DNA of 33,905 nucleotides from Lachnospiraceae bacterium (GTDB lineage: Bacteria; Bacillota; Clostridia; Lachnospirales; Lachnospiraceae), in the NCBI GenBank assembly GCA_029098105.1, contig JAQXNR010000116.1:1-33905 (forward strand). The letters run 5' to 3'. Below, piece by piece: positions 23,237 to 31,371 of this stretch. The notes below the pieces were generated by a model. The model was not told the origin of the DNA, did no database searches, and worked only from the letters and a program-made list of their open reading frames with translations. The translations under genes were made by a program, and so were the position numbers. The number at the start of each line of letters is the position of its first letter. The stretch's first letter is position 1.

Positions 23237-23644
23237 ATGGATATTCGAAATTGTCAGATATGTGGGAGTATGTTTCAATATGTAGGAAATAAGATTTGCC
23301 CTAATTGTGCAAAGGCATTGGAGAATAAGTTGCAGGAAGTGAAGCAGTACATAGATGAACATGACCGGGTTACGGTGATGCAGGTTTCAGAAGAACTGGA
23401 TGTTCCGGTTAAGCAGATTCGACGGTGGATTCAGGAGGACCGTCTGATGTTTGCACCGGGAGTGGATACTGGTCTTGTCTGCAATAAGTGTGGCATGCCG
23501 ATTGAAAGTGGAAATATGTGTGCCAAATGTAAGGAAAGTCTGAAAAATGCTTTTGCGGAGGCATCCCGGCAGGCACAGCCGAGGGGTGTATACCAGGATA
23601 AGAAGAATCCGACTGCAAGTATGCATTTGAGTAAATATAAATAA
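23237..23644 (+). CDS. yvyF: Flagellar operon protein YvyF (TIGR03826 family)
   Basis: A 135-residue protein with two small zinc-finger-like modules: CQICGSMFQYVGNKICPNC at the N-terminus and CNKCGMPIESGNMCAKC at about residues 78-94. They flank a MerR-like helix-turn-helix segment (VTVMQVSEELDVPVKQIRRWIQEDRL). The layout and place between comF and flgM match B. subtilis YvyF, whose role is not well defined but which may regulate flagellar genes. GAGGAGG lies 8 bases before the ATG. It is 30 bases after comF, and a strong terminator follows, so comF-yvyF form a unit separate from flgM. Confidence 0.9.
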   Translation: MDIRNCQICGSMFQYVGNKICPNCAKALENKLQEVKQYIDEHDRVTVMQVSEELDVPVKQIRRWIQEDRLMFAPGVDTGLVCNKCGMPIESGNMCAKCKESLKNAFAEASRQAQPRGVYQDKKNPTASMHLSKYK

Positions 23645-23664
23645 AAAATCAATTTTTGTGTTAT

Positions 23665-23696
23665 GGTGGCATTTGCTTAAAAATGCCACCTTTTTT
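23665..23696 (+). terminator. Strong intrinsic terminator after yvyF
   Basis: GGTGGCATTT (23665-23674) pairs perfectly with AAATGCCACC (23681-23690), loop GCTTAA, then TTTTTT. Confidence 0.93.
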
Positions 23697-23726
23697 ATTA
23701 TTTTTTTACAAATTTTATTTTTGGTG

Positions 23727-23753
23727 TTATGATTCTGGTTTTTTTTCCGATAA
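23727..23753 (+). promoter_or_regulatory. Sigma-28 (SigD/FliA) promoter of flgM
   Basis: TTATGATT (23727-23734), 11 bases, TCCGATAA (23746-23753). This fits the flagellar sigma consensus TAAAGTTT-N11-GCCGATAA at 5/8 and 7/8 positions with exact spacing, 35 bases before the flgM start. Confidence 0.7.
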
Positions 23754-23788
23754 ATAAAGTAAGAGAAAATGAAAAGGGTGGTGAGATT

Positions 23789-24067
23789 ATGAGAATTGGT
23801 TCTATTACTCAGGTTAGTCAGTTGTATCAGACAACTGCGACTGCCAAAAAGAAAGATACTTCTGTGGCGGATCAGAGAGATGCATTGTCCATTTCTTCCT
23901 TTGGAAAGGATTACCAGATTGCGAAGAATGCACTGGCGAATGTTCCTGATGTACGTCAGGAGAAGGTGGATGCATTGAAACAGAGTATTTCGAAGGGCAC
24001 CTATGAAGTTAATTCCGAAGATTTTGCTGCTCACTTACTGGCGGCATATAAGAATCGGACAGTATAA
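23789..24067 (+). CDS. flgM: Anti-sigma-28 factor FlgM
   Basis: A 92-residue FlgM. The disordered Thr/Lys/Asp-rich first half ends in DALSISSFGKDYQIAKNAL. The second half, VPDVRQEKVDALKQSISKGTYEVNSEDFAAHLLAAY, is the sigma-binding pair of helices found in all FlgM proteins. It holds sigma-28 inactive until the hook is finished. The start at 23789 is chosen because the family begins MRI… and a GGGTGG site lies 7 bases before; a longer frame from 23729 overlaps the promoter. Placing flgM behind a sigma-28-type promoter gives negative feedback. Confidence 0.93.
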   Translation: MRIGSITQVSQLYQTTATAKKKDTSVADQRDALSISSFGKDYQIAKNALANVPDVRQEKVDALKQSISKGTYEVNSEDFAAHLLAAYKNRTV

Positions 24068-24089
24068 GTAGCAGAATGTGAGGACGATT

Positions 24090-24608
24090 ATGGCAACGCT
24101 GATAGAGACTTTAATTCAGGTTTTGAATGAAGAGTGTGAGGTATTTGACCAGTTGCTCGCAGTTTCCCAGGAAAAGACCAGGGTCATTGTGGCCAATGAT
24201 ATTGAACGTCTGCAACAGATTACAGATAAGGAACAGGATGTTCTGACAACGATTACGAATCTGGAACGTCGGCGTGAGGAGGCAACAGTTGATATTGCGA
24301 CGGTGCTGGGTAAGAATCCGAAGGGAGTTACGTTAACCGATGTAATTGGATATTTGGAAGGGCAGCAGGAAATGCAGAACCGTCTGGCAGATGTCCATGA
24401 TCGGTTGCTTGCCCGGGTGAAACAGTTGTCTGCAGAGAATCAGCACAATGCCATGTTGGTAAATGATCAGTTGGAGATGATTCAATATAATCTGAATGTT
24501 TTGCAGGGAATGCGGCAGGCTCCAGAGACGGGCACATACAATAGAGGCGCATATAATACGGGAGATACTTATGCTCCGGTACAGGGATATTTTGATTCCA
24601 GTTCATGA
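24090..24608 (+). CDS. flgN: Flagellar export chaperone FlgN
   Basis: A 172-residue, almost fully helical protein of the FlgN family: ATLIETLIQVLNEECEVFDQLLAVSQEKTRVIVANDIERLQQITDKEQ, then a second long coiled-coil (QQEMQNRLADVHDRLLARVKQLSAENQHNAMLVNDQLEMIQ). The tail after about residue 145 is Gly/Tyr/Thr-rich and probably disordered. FlgN holds FlgK and FlgL before export, and those genes follow. The ATG at 24090 is 5 bases after GAGGA; an in-frame GTG at 24078 has no site. It is 22 bases after flgM. Confidence 0.9.
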   Translation: MATLIETLIQVLNEECEVFDQLLAVSQEKTRVIVANDIERLQQITDKEQDVLTTITNLERRREEATVDIATVLGKNPKGVTLTDVIGYLEGQQEMQNRLADVHDRLLARVKQLSAENQHNAMLVNDQLEMIQYNLNVLQGMRQAPETGTYNRGAYNTGDTYAPVQGYFDSSS

Positions 24609-24709
24609 GACCACAGGGAAGTGAGTTGAAGGTGAATCTGGATGAGCGGATTATGACTGAACGTATGGATACACCATCAGTTAAGCTTAATTTATGGAAA
24701 GCCTTCTGA
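24605..24709 (+). CDS. Possible 34-residue ORF overlapping the flgN stop
   Basis: An ATG at 24605 overlaps the flgN stop as ATGA and reads 34 codons to TGA at 24707-24709, inside the right arm of the terminator. The product begins MRPQGSELKVNLDERIMTER. There is no ribosome site beyond coupling to flgN, and no known family was recognised. It may be a chance frame. Confidence 0.2.
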   Translation: MRPQGSELKVNLDERIMTERMDTPSVKLNLWKAF

Positions 24710-24721
24710 TGGTGTTTTTTT
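24671..24721 (+). terminator. Intrinsic terminator between flgN and flgK
   Basis: ACACCATCAG (24671-24680) pairs perfectly with CTGATGGTGT (24706-24715), followed by TTTTTT. The 25-base loop holds TTAAGCTTAA. It would separate flgM-flgN from flgK onward, at least partly. No clear promoter was found in the 83 bases before flgK. Confidence 0.8.
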
Positions 24722-24804
24722 AATCATATTGAGATAGATGAATTGATTTCTCTGGCATAAAGAGATGTGCTCGTAGAGAAAAGAATTAGAAAGAGGTGAA
24801 AGAC

Positions 24805-26643
24805 ATGGGTGTTGGTTCCATGAGTGGATTATATATTGGTGTTTCCGGATTGCAGGTGAATCAGACAGCACTGAATGCAACCGCTCACAATTTGTCCAAT
24901 CTGGATTCAGATGGGTATAGCCGGCAGCAGGTTTTGATGCAGGATACGCTCTATTCTATGTACCGTCATGGTGCAGTGAATACGATGCAGACCGGATTGG
25001 GTACTACAATGGACAAGATTCGCCAGGTGCGGGATACCTTTGCAGATAAACAGTACCGTTTGGAAACAGGAAGAGGAGCATTTTATTCCTCTATGTACGA
25101 GGTGGAAAACGAGATTGAGAAATATTTCGGCACAGACGTGGATGAACAGCCACTGAAAAATGCTATGACTTCTTTTTGGTCTACTCTGAATGAGTTGCAG
25201 AAAACTCCGGACAGTATTGTGCATAGAGAGAATGTCATCATGGCAGCCCAGGAACTGATAGACCAAGCGAAATTAATTTATAACCAGGTGACAGAATACC
25301 AGAAAAATCTGAATGAACAGATTCAGAATCAGGTGGATGAGATTAATGACATTGCAGAGCAGATTCATGAACTCAACCGGGAGATTGTAAAAGTAGAAGT
25401 GGGTGGTGTGGAGTCTGCCAATGACATGAGAGACCGGCGCAACCTGTTATTAGACCAGTTAGCGGCATATGCAGATATTACCTATAAAGAGAACGATAAA
25501 GGTCTGGTGACTGTGAATCTGGAAGGGACTCCTTTGGTATCGGAGGACCGGATTTTTAAACTGGGTACACAGAAAATTAGTGGAGATAGTGATTTGCTCA
25601 CAGTTGTCTGGGCAGACCACGGCAACATGGAATTGTACCATTTTACTGATCTCCCCAATGCGGCAAACGCAACGGATGTGGGGTCTTTGAAGGGATTACT
25701 ATATGCAAGAGGAACCAAGATTGGGGACTATACAAAGATGAGCGAGGAGAGTATTGACTGGGCCTCTTATACAAACCGGGATGGTTCCCAGAAATATTCC
25801 AGCCTTGCAGAGTTCTATGCGGGAGAAGGGTACTCCGATTATGGTGATTACTATGAGGCGAATATTGAGCCTTTTCTTGTTACTAATCTGGAATGCCAGT
25901 TGGATTACCTGGTACATAATATTGTAACGACAGTAAACGATATTCTCTGTCCGAATACAACGACTACAGCAGCTATGACGGTGACCGATGAACAGGGAAA
26001 TACCGTTACGATTGCGGCAGGCACGAAAGTGCTGGACACAGAAAATGCTCCGATTGGCATGGGAGAAGACGGTGAGCCGGGACTGGAACTGTTTTCCAGA
26101 ACGAATACGCAACGGTACACGACCTACACTTATACCGGTGCAGATGGCAATGAACATAAATTATATGTATATAACGAAGAAGATGTAAACGATGTATTTT
26201 CCCAGTATACCATTCCCCAGTTGGAAATTAACCGGGAATTGATTAAAAATCCAAGTAAAATGCCTTTGTCCAATACTGACCATTCCAATGCGCAGGATGT
26301 TCTGAATGATTTGCTGGATGCGTGGTCTTGTGAAGGAGATTATACGGGAAATCTTCATACCCTGACCCCGAATACCTTAACGGGTTATGACTTTCAGGCA
26401 TACTACAACGCTATGATAGATGATTTGGCGAATGCGGGTAATTCTTATTACAATATTGCCCAGAATCAGGAAATGGTTGCGAATGCGAAGGATAACAGAA
26501 GACAGATTGTAGCAGGTGTCAGCAGTGATGAAGAACTTTCCAACATGATTATGTTTCAGCAAGGTTACAATGCAGCTTCCCGGTACATCAATGTGGTGGC
26601 GGAAATGCTGGATACCCTTGTAAATCGGTTGGGAAGCAGATAG
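24805..26643 (+). CDS. flgK: Flagellar hook-associated protein FlgK (copy 1)
   Basis: A 612-residue FlgK, which forms the hook-filament junction. The N-terminal D0/D1 part reads GLYIGVSGLQVNQTALNATAHNLSNLDSDGYSRQQVLMQDT, followed by a long helical region to about residue 235. A variable domain covers about 245-480. The C-terminus SSDEELSNMIMFQQGYNAASRYINVVAEMLDTLVNRLGSR is the diagnostic FlgK ending. The ATG at 24805 is 6 bases after GAGGTG; an in-frame GTG at 24796 overlaps that site. A second FlgK-like gene follows 25 bases downstream. It is exported by the flagellar type III system with FlgN as chaperone. Confidence 0.93.
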   Translation: MGVGSMSGLYIGVSGLQVNQTALNATAHNLSNLDSDGYSRQQVLMQDTLYSMYRHGAVNTMQTGLGTTMDKIRQVRDTFADKQYRLETGRGAFYSSMYEVENEIEKYFGTDVDEQPLKNAMTSFWSTLNELQKTPDSIVHRENVIMAAQELIDQAKLIYNQVTEYQKNLNEQIQNQVDEINDIAEQIHELNREIVKVEVGGVESANDMRDRRNLLLDQLAAYADITYKENDKGLVTVNLEGTPLVSEDRIFKLGTQKISGDSDLLTVVWADHGNMELYHFTDLPNAANATDVGSLKGLLYARGTKIGDYTKMSEESIDWASYTNRDGSQKYSSLAEFYAGEGYSDYGDYYEANIEPFLVTNLECQLDYLVHNIVTTVNDILCPNTTTTAAMTVTDEQGNTVTIAAGTKVLDTENAPIGMGEDGEPGLELFSRTNTQRYTTYTYTGADGNEHKLYVYNEEDVNDVFSQYTIPQLEINRELIKNPSKMPLSNTDHSNAQDVLNDLLDAWSCEGDYTGNLHTLTPNTLTGYDFQAYYNAMIDDLANAGNSYYNIAQNQEMVANAKDNRRQIVAGVSSDEELSNMIMFQQGYNAASRYINVVAEMLDTLVNRLGSR

Positions 26644-26668
26644 GCTAGATAGAACAGGTGGTGGATAT

Positions 26669-28510
26669 ATGACTTCAACATTTTTTGGACTGAATATTTC
26701 AAAAACCGGACTGAGTGGATATCAGGCGAGTTTGAATACAACTGCCCACAATATTTCCAACGCATCTACCGATGGATATTCCAGACAGAAGGTAGGCAAA
26801 CAGGCAGCACAGGCACAGAGAACCTATAACAGTTATGGTATGCAGGGCTCTGGTGTGGATATTACCGGAGTGGAGCGGGAACGGAACAGTTATTATGACA
26901 CAAAATACTGGAACAACAGTTGTTACTACGGTCAGTATACTGCAAAATCCGATTACATGAGCCAGATAGAGAATTACTTCAACGAGATTGACAAGGACGG
27001 GTTCACTACAGAGTTTAATAATCTGTACAATTCTCTTGTGGATTTGACTTCAGAGCCGGACAGTACTGACAAACGGGTAACCTCCATTAGTTATGCATCC
27101 AGTTTGATGGATTATTTTAATTCTCTGAGCAAAAATCTAACTCAGATTCAGGAAGATGCGAATGACCAGATTAAGTCTATTTGCCATAGAATCAATTCGA
27201 TTTCTGACCAGTTGCTGTCTTTGAATAAACAGATACAGACGATTGAGATTACAGGTGAGCATGCCAATGATTTGCGAGATCAGAGAGATTTATTGGTAGA
27301 TGAATTGGCAGGATATGTCAATGTGCAGATTAAGGAAACGGATGTCTATGTTACCGGAGCGAAGGACGCCAATGGAGAACCGTTGAAAGCGGGAATTACA
27401 GATTATTCGGTGTACATTAATGACCAATTACTGGTAGACAATCTGAGTTGTAACCATCTCATCTGTACACCTCGTCAACAGGAAATTAATATGAATGATT
27501 CCGTAGGACTCTGTGAAGTTACTTGGAATTTTGCGGATGGAGACAAATTTGATTTGAATTCCAGTGGAATGGATGGACAGTTGAAAGGTCTGTTTGATAT
27601 CCGGGATGGCAATAATGAGGAGAATTTTAAAGGGACTGTGAGTGCCAATGTGGGGGATACTTCGGTTACCTTGCAGGCGGATTTTATAAAGGATGAAGTA
27701 AGATTGAACATTCCTGACGAGGGAGTGCTAACGATAGGCAGTTACGACTATGCCTATAGCAATTTTACAATTCAGTATGATGCAGATGGCAAGATAGAAT
27801 CCTATACATTTACGTTAGATGATCCGATAAAGAAGGCGGCAACCAATCAAGTGGCACAGATTGGAGAATCCGTTGACTTCAAGGGAATTCCCTATTACCA
27901 GGCACAGTTGAATGAGTTTGTGCGTACCTTTGCCCAGCGTTTTAATGCGTTGCACAATCAGGGACAGGATGAAAACGGGAATCCCGGGGTAGATTTCTTT
28001 ACTGCGGCAAATTCGGTGGATGGAAGTGATATGGTATTGGCAGAAAAGGGTGATGCTGCTCTACAAGGGGCGGCAGTCAGTGCTAAGAGTGACAGTTACT
28101 ACCGGATTACCGCTGCGAATATTGCAGTGAGTCATTCTCTTTTGAAGGATTGCTCCATGTTTTGCACCCGGTATCCCACAGAGCAGGGCGTTGCATCCTG
28201 TGACTTATTAAAGGATTTGGTTGATCTTAAATTTGACGATACTATGTTTAGTCAGGGAAATCCTGCAGAATTTTTACAGGCGGTAACGGCGGATATTTCA
28301 GTGGATTGTAGTAAAGCCAAAAACTTTGAGGCCAGTCTTCAGGATGTACTGAATACAATTGACAATCAGCGCACGTCCATTTCCGGTGTAGACACCAATG
28401 AGGAATTGGCGCAGTTAGTTATTTACCAGAATGGGTATAATCTGTGTTCCCATATGATTTCTGTATTTAATCAGGTATATAATAAATTGATTAACGAAAC
28501 GGGCGTATAA
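26669..28510 (+). CDS. Second FlgK-like hook-associated protein
   Basis: A 613-residue FlgK family protein, clearly different from copy 1. The N-terminus is TSTFFGLNISKTGLSGYQASLNTTAHNISNASTDGYSRQKVG and the C-terminus SGVDTNEELAQLVIYQNGYNLCSHMISVFNQVYNKLI. The shared pattern (GxS/T-ANxDGYSRQ; TNEELxxLxxxQxxYN) shows paralogy, but the middle domains align poorly by eye. It has several cysteines (for example NNSCYYG, SICHRI, DCSMFC), rare in exported flagellar axial proteins. It lies between flgK and flgL, so both copies are probably made at the same assembly stage. One might form the junction while the other is an alternative or an extra ring. Confidence 0.88.
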   Translation: MTSTFFGLNISKTGLSGYQASLNTTAHNISNASTDGYSRQKVGKQAAQAQRTYNSYGMQGSGVDITGVERERNSYYDTKYWNNSCYYGQYTAKSDYMSQIENYFNEIDKDGFTTEFNNLYNSLVDLTSEPDSTDKRVTSISYASSLMDYFNSLSKNLTQIQEDANDQIKSICHRINSISDQLLSLNKQIQTIEITGEHANDLRDQRDLLVDELAGYVNVQIKETDVYVTGAKDANGEPLKAGITDYSVYINDQLLVDNLSCNHLICTPRQQEINMNDSVGLCEVTWNFADGDKFDLNSSGMDGQLKGLFDIRDGNNEENFKGTVSANVGDTSVTLQADFIKDEVRLNIPDEGVLTIGSYDYAYSNFTIQYDADGKIESYTFTLDDPIKKAATNQVAQIGESVDFKGIPYYQAQLNEFVRTFAQRFNALHNQGQDENGNPGVDFFTAANSVDGSDMVLAEKGDAALQGAAVSAKSDSYYRITAANIAVSHSLLKDCSMFCTRYPTEQGVASCDLLKDLVDLKFDDTMFSQGNPAEFLQAVTADISVDCSKAKNFEASLQDVLNTIDNQRTSISGVDTNEELAQLVIYQNGYNLCSHMISVFNQVYNKLINETGV

Positions 28511-28527
28511 CAGCAGGAGGTGTAATT

Positions 28528-29997
28528 ATGAGAGTAACGAACTTAATGATGTCCAATAATGCGCTTTATAATTTGCAAAAGCAGGAACAGCGGTTAAATC
28601 GCCTGGACCAGCAGTATACCACGCAAAAGAAAATCAGTGCGCCTTCTGAAGACCCGGTTATTGCAACTCGGGCACTAAAACTGAATACTACATATAGCGA
28701 GGTAACCCAGTATTTGGAAAAAAATATTCCGGATGCAGAGGCTTGGATGAGCATGACCCAATCTGCTCTGGACAATACATCTTCTATTTTGACCAGCATA
28801 TATGAAAAATGTGTGCAGGGTAATACAGATGGATTGAGTGATGATGACCGGAATGCCATTGTTACCAGTTTGAGTGAATACCGGGATCAGATTTATCAGG
28901 AAGGTACCAGTTCTTATAGTGGCAGATTTTTGTTTACTGGTTTTAAAACAGATACGAATTTGATATTTGCGCAACCGAGTACCGATGAGTACACAATTAC
29001 GGAAAACTTTACTCCGGAAGATTTGTCTACGGTATCTACGGTAATTAATAAGATTGATGAAAGTGCAACGACTCCCGGAAAAATTCCAAAGACAGTAGAG
29101 TTTCATAGAGTGCGGCTGGCTTATGACACTACAGACCAAGGTGTTGTTCCTACTGTGAAAGATACTTCTGGCAACACGTTACTTAGTGTGAACCGGCAAT
29201 ATGACACTTATGAAGATTTTATTACAGCGTATGAGACAGGAGGATTGCAGGCTGGCGATGTAGTTTATATTGCAGATAAGGGAGAACTGATTCTGGGCGA
29301 TGACGCAAATCAGACTTTGAAGGGGAGTGATGGATTTTCCGTGACTTACCAAAAAACAGGATTTGATGCGAATGACCTTCGTCCCGAGCATTATTTTACC
29401 TGTACCCGTATTAAAGACAAGGGTCTGGATACAGAGAAAACTTACCAGTACGAGGAGACCAATCAGGAAATCAAGTATTTGGTAAACTATAACCAGCAGA
29501 TGACGGTAAATGTACAGGCGAAGGATTGTTACACCCATGATATGGGCAGAGATGTAGATGAAATGGTGGACATTGTCAATGATGCGATTGATGCCCAGAA
29601 TAAGATGAATTCCTTCAAAGAGAAAATGCAGGCGGCAACAGAGGGGACAGCGGCATACGACAATTATAAGGAATTATATGAGAATGCAAAAATCGAATAC
29701 GAATTAAAAACGAAGGTTATGCAGGAATCCTTTGCCAAGAATGAAGTGCGGTTCCAGAATTATGGTACTACTTTCAGTAATCAGTCCACGGATGTAGGTT
29801 CCAGAGAGCAGAGGGTTGCGCTGATTAAGACCCGTTTGGAGAATCAGCAGGCAGATGTGGAAGAGTTACAGTCAGAGAATATTGATGTGGACTTGTCGGA
29901 AATTATTGTTCGATATATTTCAGCATATGATGTATACCAGGCGGCTCTTTCTGCTACCAGCAAGAGTATTACGCAGACACTGCTGGATTACTTGTAA
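28528..29997 (+). CDS. flgL: Flagellar hook-associated protein FlgL, enlarged
   Basis: A 489-residue FlgL (HAP3). The flagellin-like N-terminus reads MRVTNLMMSNNALYNLQKQEQRLNRLDQQYTTQKKISAPSEDPV, continuing to SGRFLFTGFKTDTN near residue 145. The C-terminal half-coil is FQNYGTTFSNQSTDVGSREQRVALIKTRLENQQADVEELQSENIDVDLSEIIVRYISAYDVYQAALSATSKSITQTLLDYL. FlgL is commonly about 300 residues; here a roughly 180-residue insert sits at about 150-375, presumably a surface-exposed domain. AGGAGGTG is 6-8 bases before the ATG. It is 17 bases after the second FlgK. Confidence 0.93.
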   Translation: MRVTNLMMSNNALYNLQKQEQRLNRLDQQYTTQKKISAPSEDPVIATRALKLNTTYSEVTQYLEKNIPDAEAWMSMTQSALDNTSSILTSIYEKCVQGNTDGLSDDDRNAIVTSLSEYRDQIYQEGTSSYSGRFLFTGFKTDTNLIFAQPSTDEYTITENFTPEDLSTVSTVINKIDESATTPGKIPKTVEFHRVRLAYDTTDQGVVPTVKDTSGNTLLSVNRQYDTYEDFITAYETGGLQAGDVVYIADKGELILGDDANQTLKGSDGFSVTYQKTGFDANDLRPEHYFTCTRIKDKGLDTEKTYQYEETNQEIKYLVNYNQQMTVNVQAKDCYTHDMGRDVDEMVDIVNDAIDAQNKMNSFKEKMQAATEGTAAYDNYKELYENAKIEYELKTKVMQESFAKNEVRFQNYGTTFSNQSTDVGSREQRVALIKTRLENQQADVEELQSENIDVDLSEIIVRYISAYDVYQAALSATSKSITQTLLDYL

Positions 29998-30025
29998 AAT
30001 CCGGATAGAAAAGGAGGATGAAAAA

Positions 30026-30490
30026 ATGTTAATGAAAACGAAGTTTTTCGGGGAAGTTAATATTGCAGATGATAAAGTCATCACGCTGGTCAATGGTCTT
30101 TTGGGATTTGAGGACTTAAAAAAATATGTAATTCTTTATGACAGTGAGAAATCTACAGGAGACAGTATTTCCTGGTTTCAGTCTGCAGATGAACAGACAT
30201 TGGCACTTCCGGTAGTGAATCCGCTGTTCATTAAAAAGGATTACAATCCGATGGTGAATGATGAGTTGTTGGAACCCTTGGGAGACCCGGGAGAGGAAGG
30301 TTATTTTGTTCTGGTTACTATGCGCATACCCAGCGACCCAAAGGAAGTTTCCTGCAATCTGAAAGCGCCGATTATTATTAATCCCAAAACATTGCTGGGA
30401 TGTCAGATTATTGTGGAAAATCAGGATTACCCAGTCCGTTTTAACATTTACGATTCAGTGCAGGCATTAAAAGAAAAGGCGGGTGATTAG
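30026..30490 (+). CDS. fliW: Flagellar assembly factor FliW
   Basis: A 154-residue FliW. Recognisable segments are [49 protein letters not shown] and [28 protein letters not shown]. In B. subtilis FliW binds flagellin and the translation repressor CsrA in turn, tying flagellin synthesis to export. AAGGAGG is 8 bases before the ATG at 30026. The csrA start follows the stop by one base, so the partners are made together. Confidence 0.96.
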   Translation: MLMKTKFFGEVNIADDKVITLVNGLLGFEDLKKYVILYDSEKSTGDSISWFQSADEQTLALPVVNPLFIKKDYNPMVNDELLEPLGDPGEEGYFVLVTMRIPSDPKEVSCNLKAPIIINPKTLLGCQIIVENQDYPVRFNIYDSVQALKEKAGD

Positions 30491-30491
30491 T

Positions 30492-30719
30492 ATGTTGGCT
30501 CTTTCAAGAAAAACTGGCGAATCAATTATGATTGGCAACAATATTGAGATTACCATATTAGAGGTAAAGGGAGATCAGGTGAAAGTCGGAATTAATGCAC
30601 CGAAGGCGGTTCCGGTCTACCGGAAAGAGTTATATTTGCAGATTCAGGAGGCAAATAAGGAAGCCATGACCCAGGATGTCACTCCCGAGTCGGTAGAGCA
30701 GTTGCTGGGCGGTAGATAG
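30492..30719 (+). CDS. csrA: Carbon storage regulator CsrA
   Basis: A 75-residue RNA-binding protein: [52 protein letters not shown] is the classic CsrA beta-sandwich dimer, followed by a short helical tail. The conserved Leu4, Arg6 and the VxVYRxE motif needed for RNA contact are present. It represses translation by covering AnGGA sites at ribosome binding sites and is kept off by FliW. A candidate target is seen at the flaG start (30896-30905). A longer frame from 30483 overlaps fliW and lacks support. Confidence 0.97.
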   Translation: MLALSRKTGESIMIGNNIEITILEVKGDQVKVGINAPKAVPVYRKELYLQIQEANKEAMTQDVTPESVEQLLGGR

Positions 30720-30779
30720 AAAAGTCCTTTGCATTAGACAAAGGGGTTTCCCTATATGAACCGATATCAAAAAGAAGAG

Positions 30780-30809
30780 ATTGGCAGAAAGATTTCTGCC
30801 AATTTTTTT
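30780..30809 (+). terminator. Intrinsic terminator after csrA
   Basis: ATTGGCAGAAA and TTTCTGCCAAT pair around a short loop and are followed by TTTTT. A weaker stem (CCTTTG/CAAAGG, 30726-30744) lies nearer the csrA stop. Confidence 0.85.
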
Positions 30810-30820
30810 AAAAGTGGGGC

Positions 30821-30847
30821 TAAAGTTTTTAACAGGATAGTCGATAT
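30821..30847 (+). promoter_or_regulatory. Sigma-28 promoter of flaG-fliD-fliS
   Basis: TAAAGTTT (30821-30828), 11 bases, GTCGATAT (30840-30847). The -35 is a perfect match and the -10 differs at one base from GCCGATAT. Transcription should begin near 30854, giving a leader of about 59 bases. Confidence 0.88.
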
Positions 30848-30895
30848 ATAAAATAACAGGTATACTGTGTTTTATTTTAGTATGAATTTGTCAGC

Positions 30896-30905
30896 ACATG
30901 GAGGT
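30896..30905 (+). promoter_or_regulatory. Candidate CsrA-binding site over the flaG ribosome binding site
   Basis: ACATGGAGGT fits the CsrA consensus ACANGGANGT at every defined position and contains the GGAGG ribosome site 8 bases before the flaG start. It lies in the leader expected from the sigma-28 promoter and just downstream of csrA. Confidence 0.55.
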
Positions 30906-30912
30906 GACGATC

Positions 30913-31338
30913 ATGGCAATTGAAGCATTAAAGAATCCATTATCTGTATTTCAGGCTGTCAACAGCGGAGTTTCTGCAACAAGCAGTTCGCAGGAAGTAA
31001 TGAGAGATGCGGTGACGGTACAGAAAGTGAATGCGGGTGAGCAGAATGCCCAGCAGCCGGAGGAGGATACGTCAGAGCAGGGACGCTATGAGGTAGAGAA
31101 CGCGGCGAATGTGTCTCCGGACAAGGTGAAAAAGGCAGTGGAACAAATCAACCAAAAGATTCGTCCTACCCACACATCCTGTCAGTTTTCTTACCACGAG
31201 GAGACGAACCGGATATCCATTAAGGTAATTAATGACAAGACCGATGAGGTCATCCGTGAGATTCCACCGGAGAAAACATTGGACATTATAGCGAAGACGT
31301 TGGAACTGGAAGGAATTCTAGTGGATGAGAAGCGGTAA
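30913..31338 (+). CDS. flaG: FlaG family flagellar protein
   Basis: A 141-residue FlaG (PF03646). The first 75 residues are Gln/Glu/Ser-rich and variable. The conserved C-terminal domain reads VKKAVEQINQKIRPTHTSCQFSYHEETNRISIKVINDKTDEVIREIPPEKTLDIIAKTLELEGILVDEKR, with the V(I)REIPPE core of the family. Its function, linked to filament length or flagellin secretion in some species, is not settled. GGAGGTGA lies just before the ATG at 30913; an ATG at 30898 is in-frame but inside that site. It is the first gene of the sigma-28 unit with fliD and fliS. Confidence 0.92.
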   Translation: MAIEALKNPLSVFQAVNSGVSATSSSQEVMRDAVTVQKVNAGEQNAQQPEEDTSEQGRYEVENAANVSPDKVKKAVEQINQKIRPTHTSCQFSYHEETNRISIKVINDKTDEVIREIPPEKTLDIIAKTLELEGILVDEKR

Positions 31339-31371
31339 TGCCGTTGGGATTGATGAAATGGAGGTAATATT

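Noticed and set aside
24722-24804. A sigma-28 promoter for flgK, suggested by TAAAGAGA
   Set aside because: No GCCGATAA-like element lies at the required 11-base spacing.
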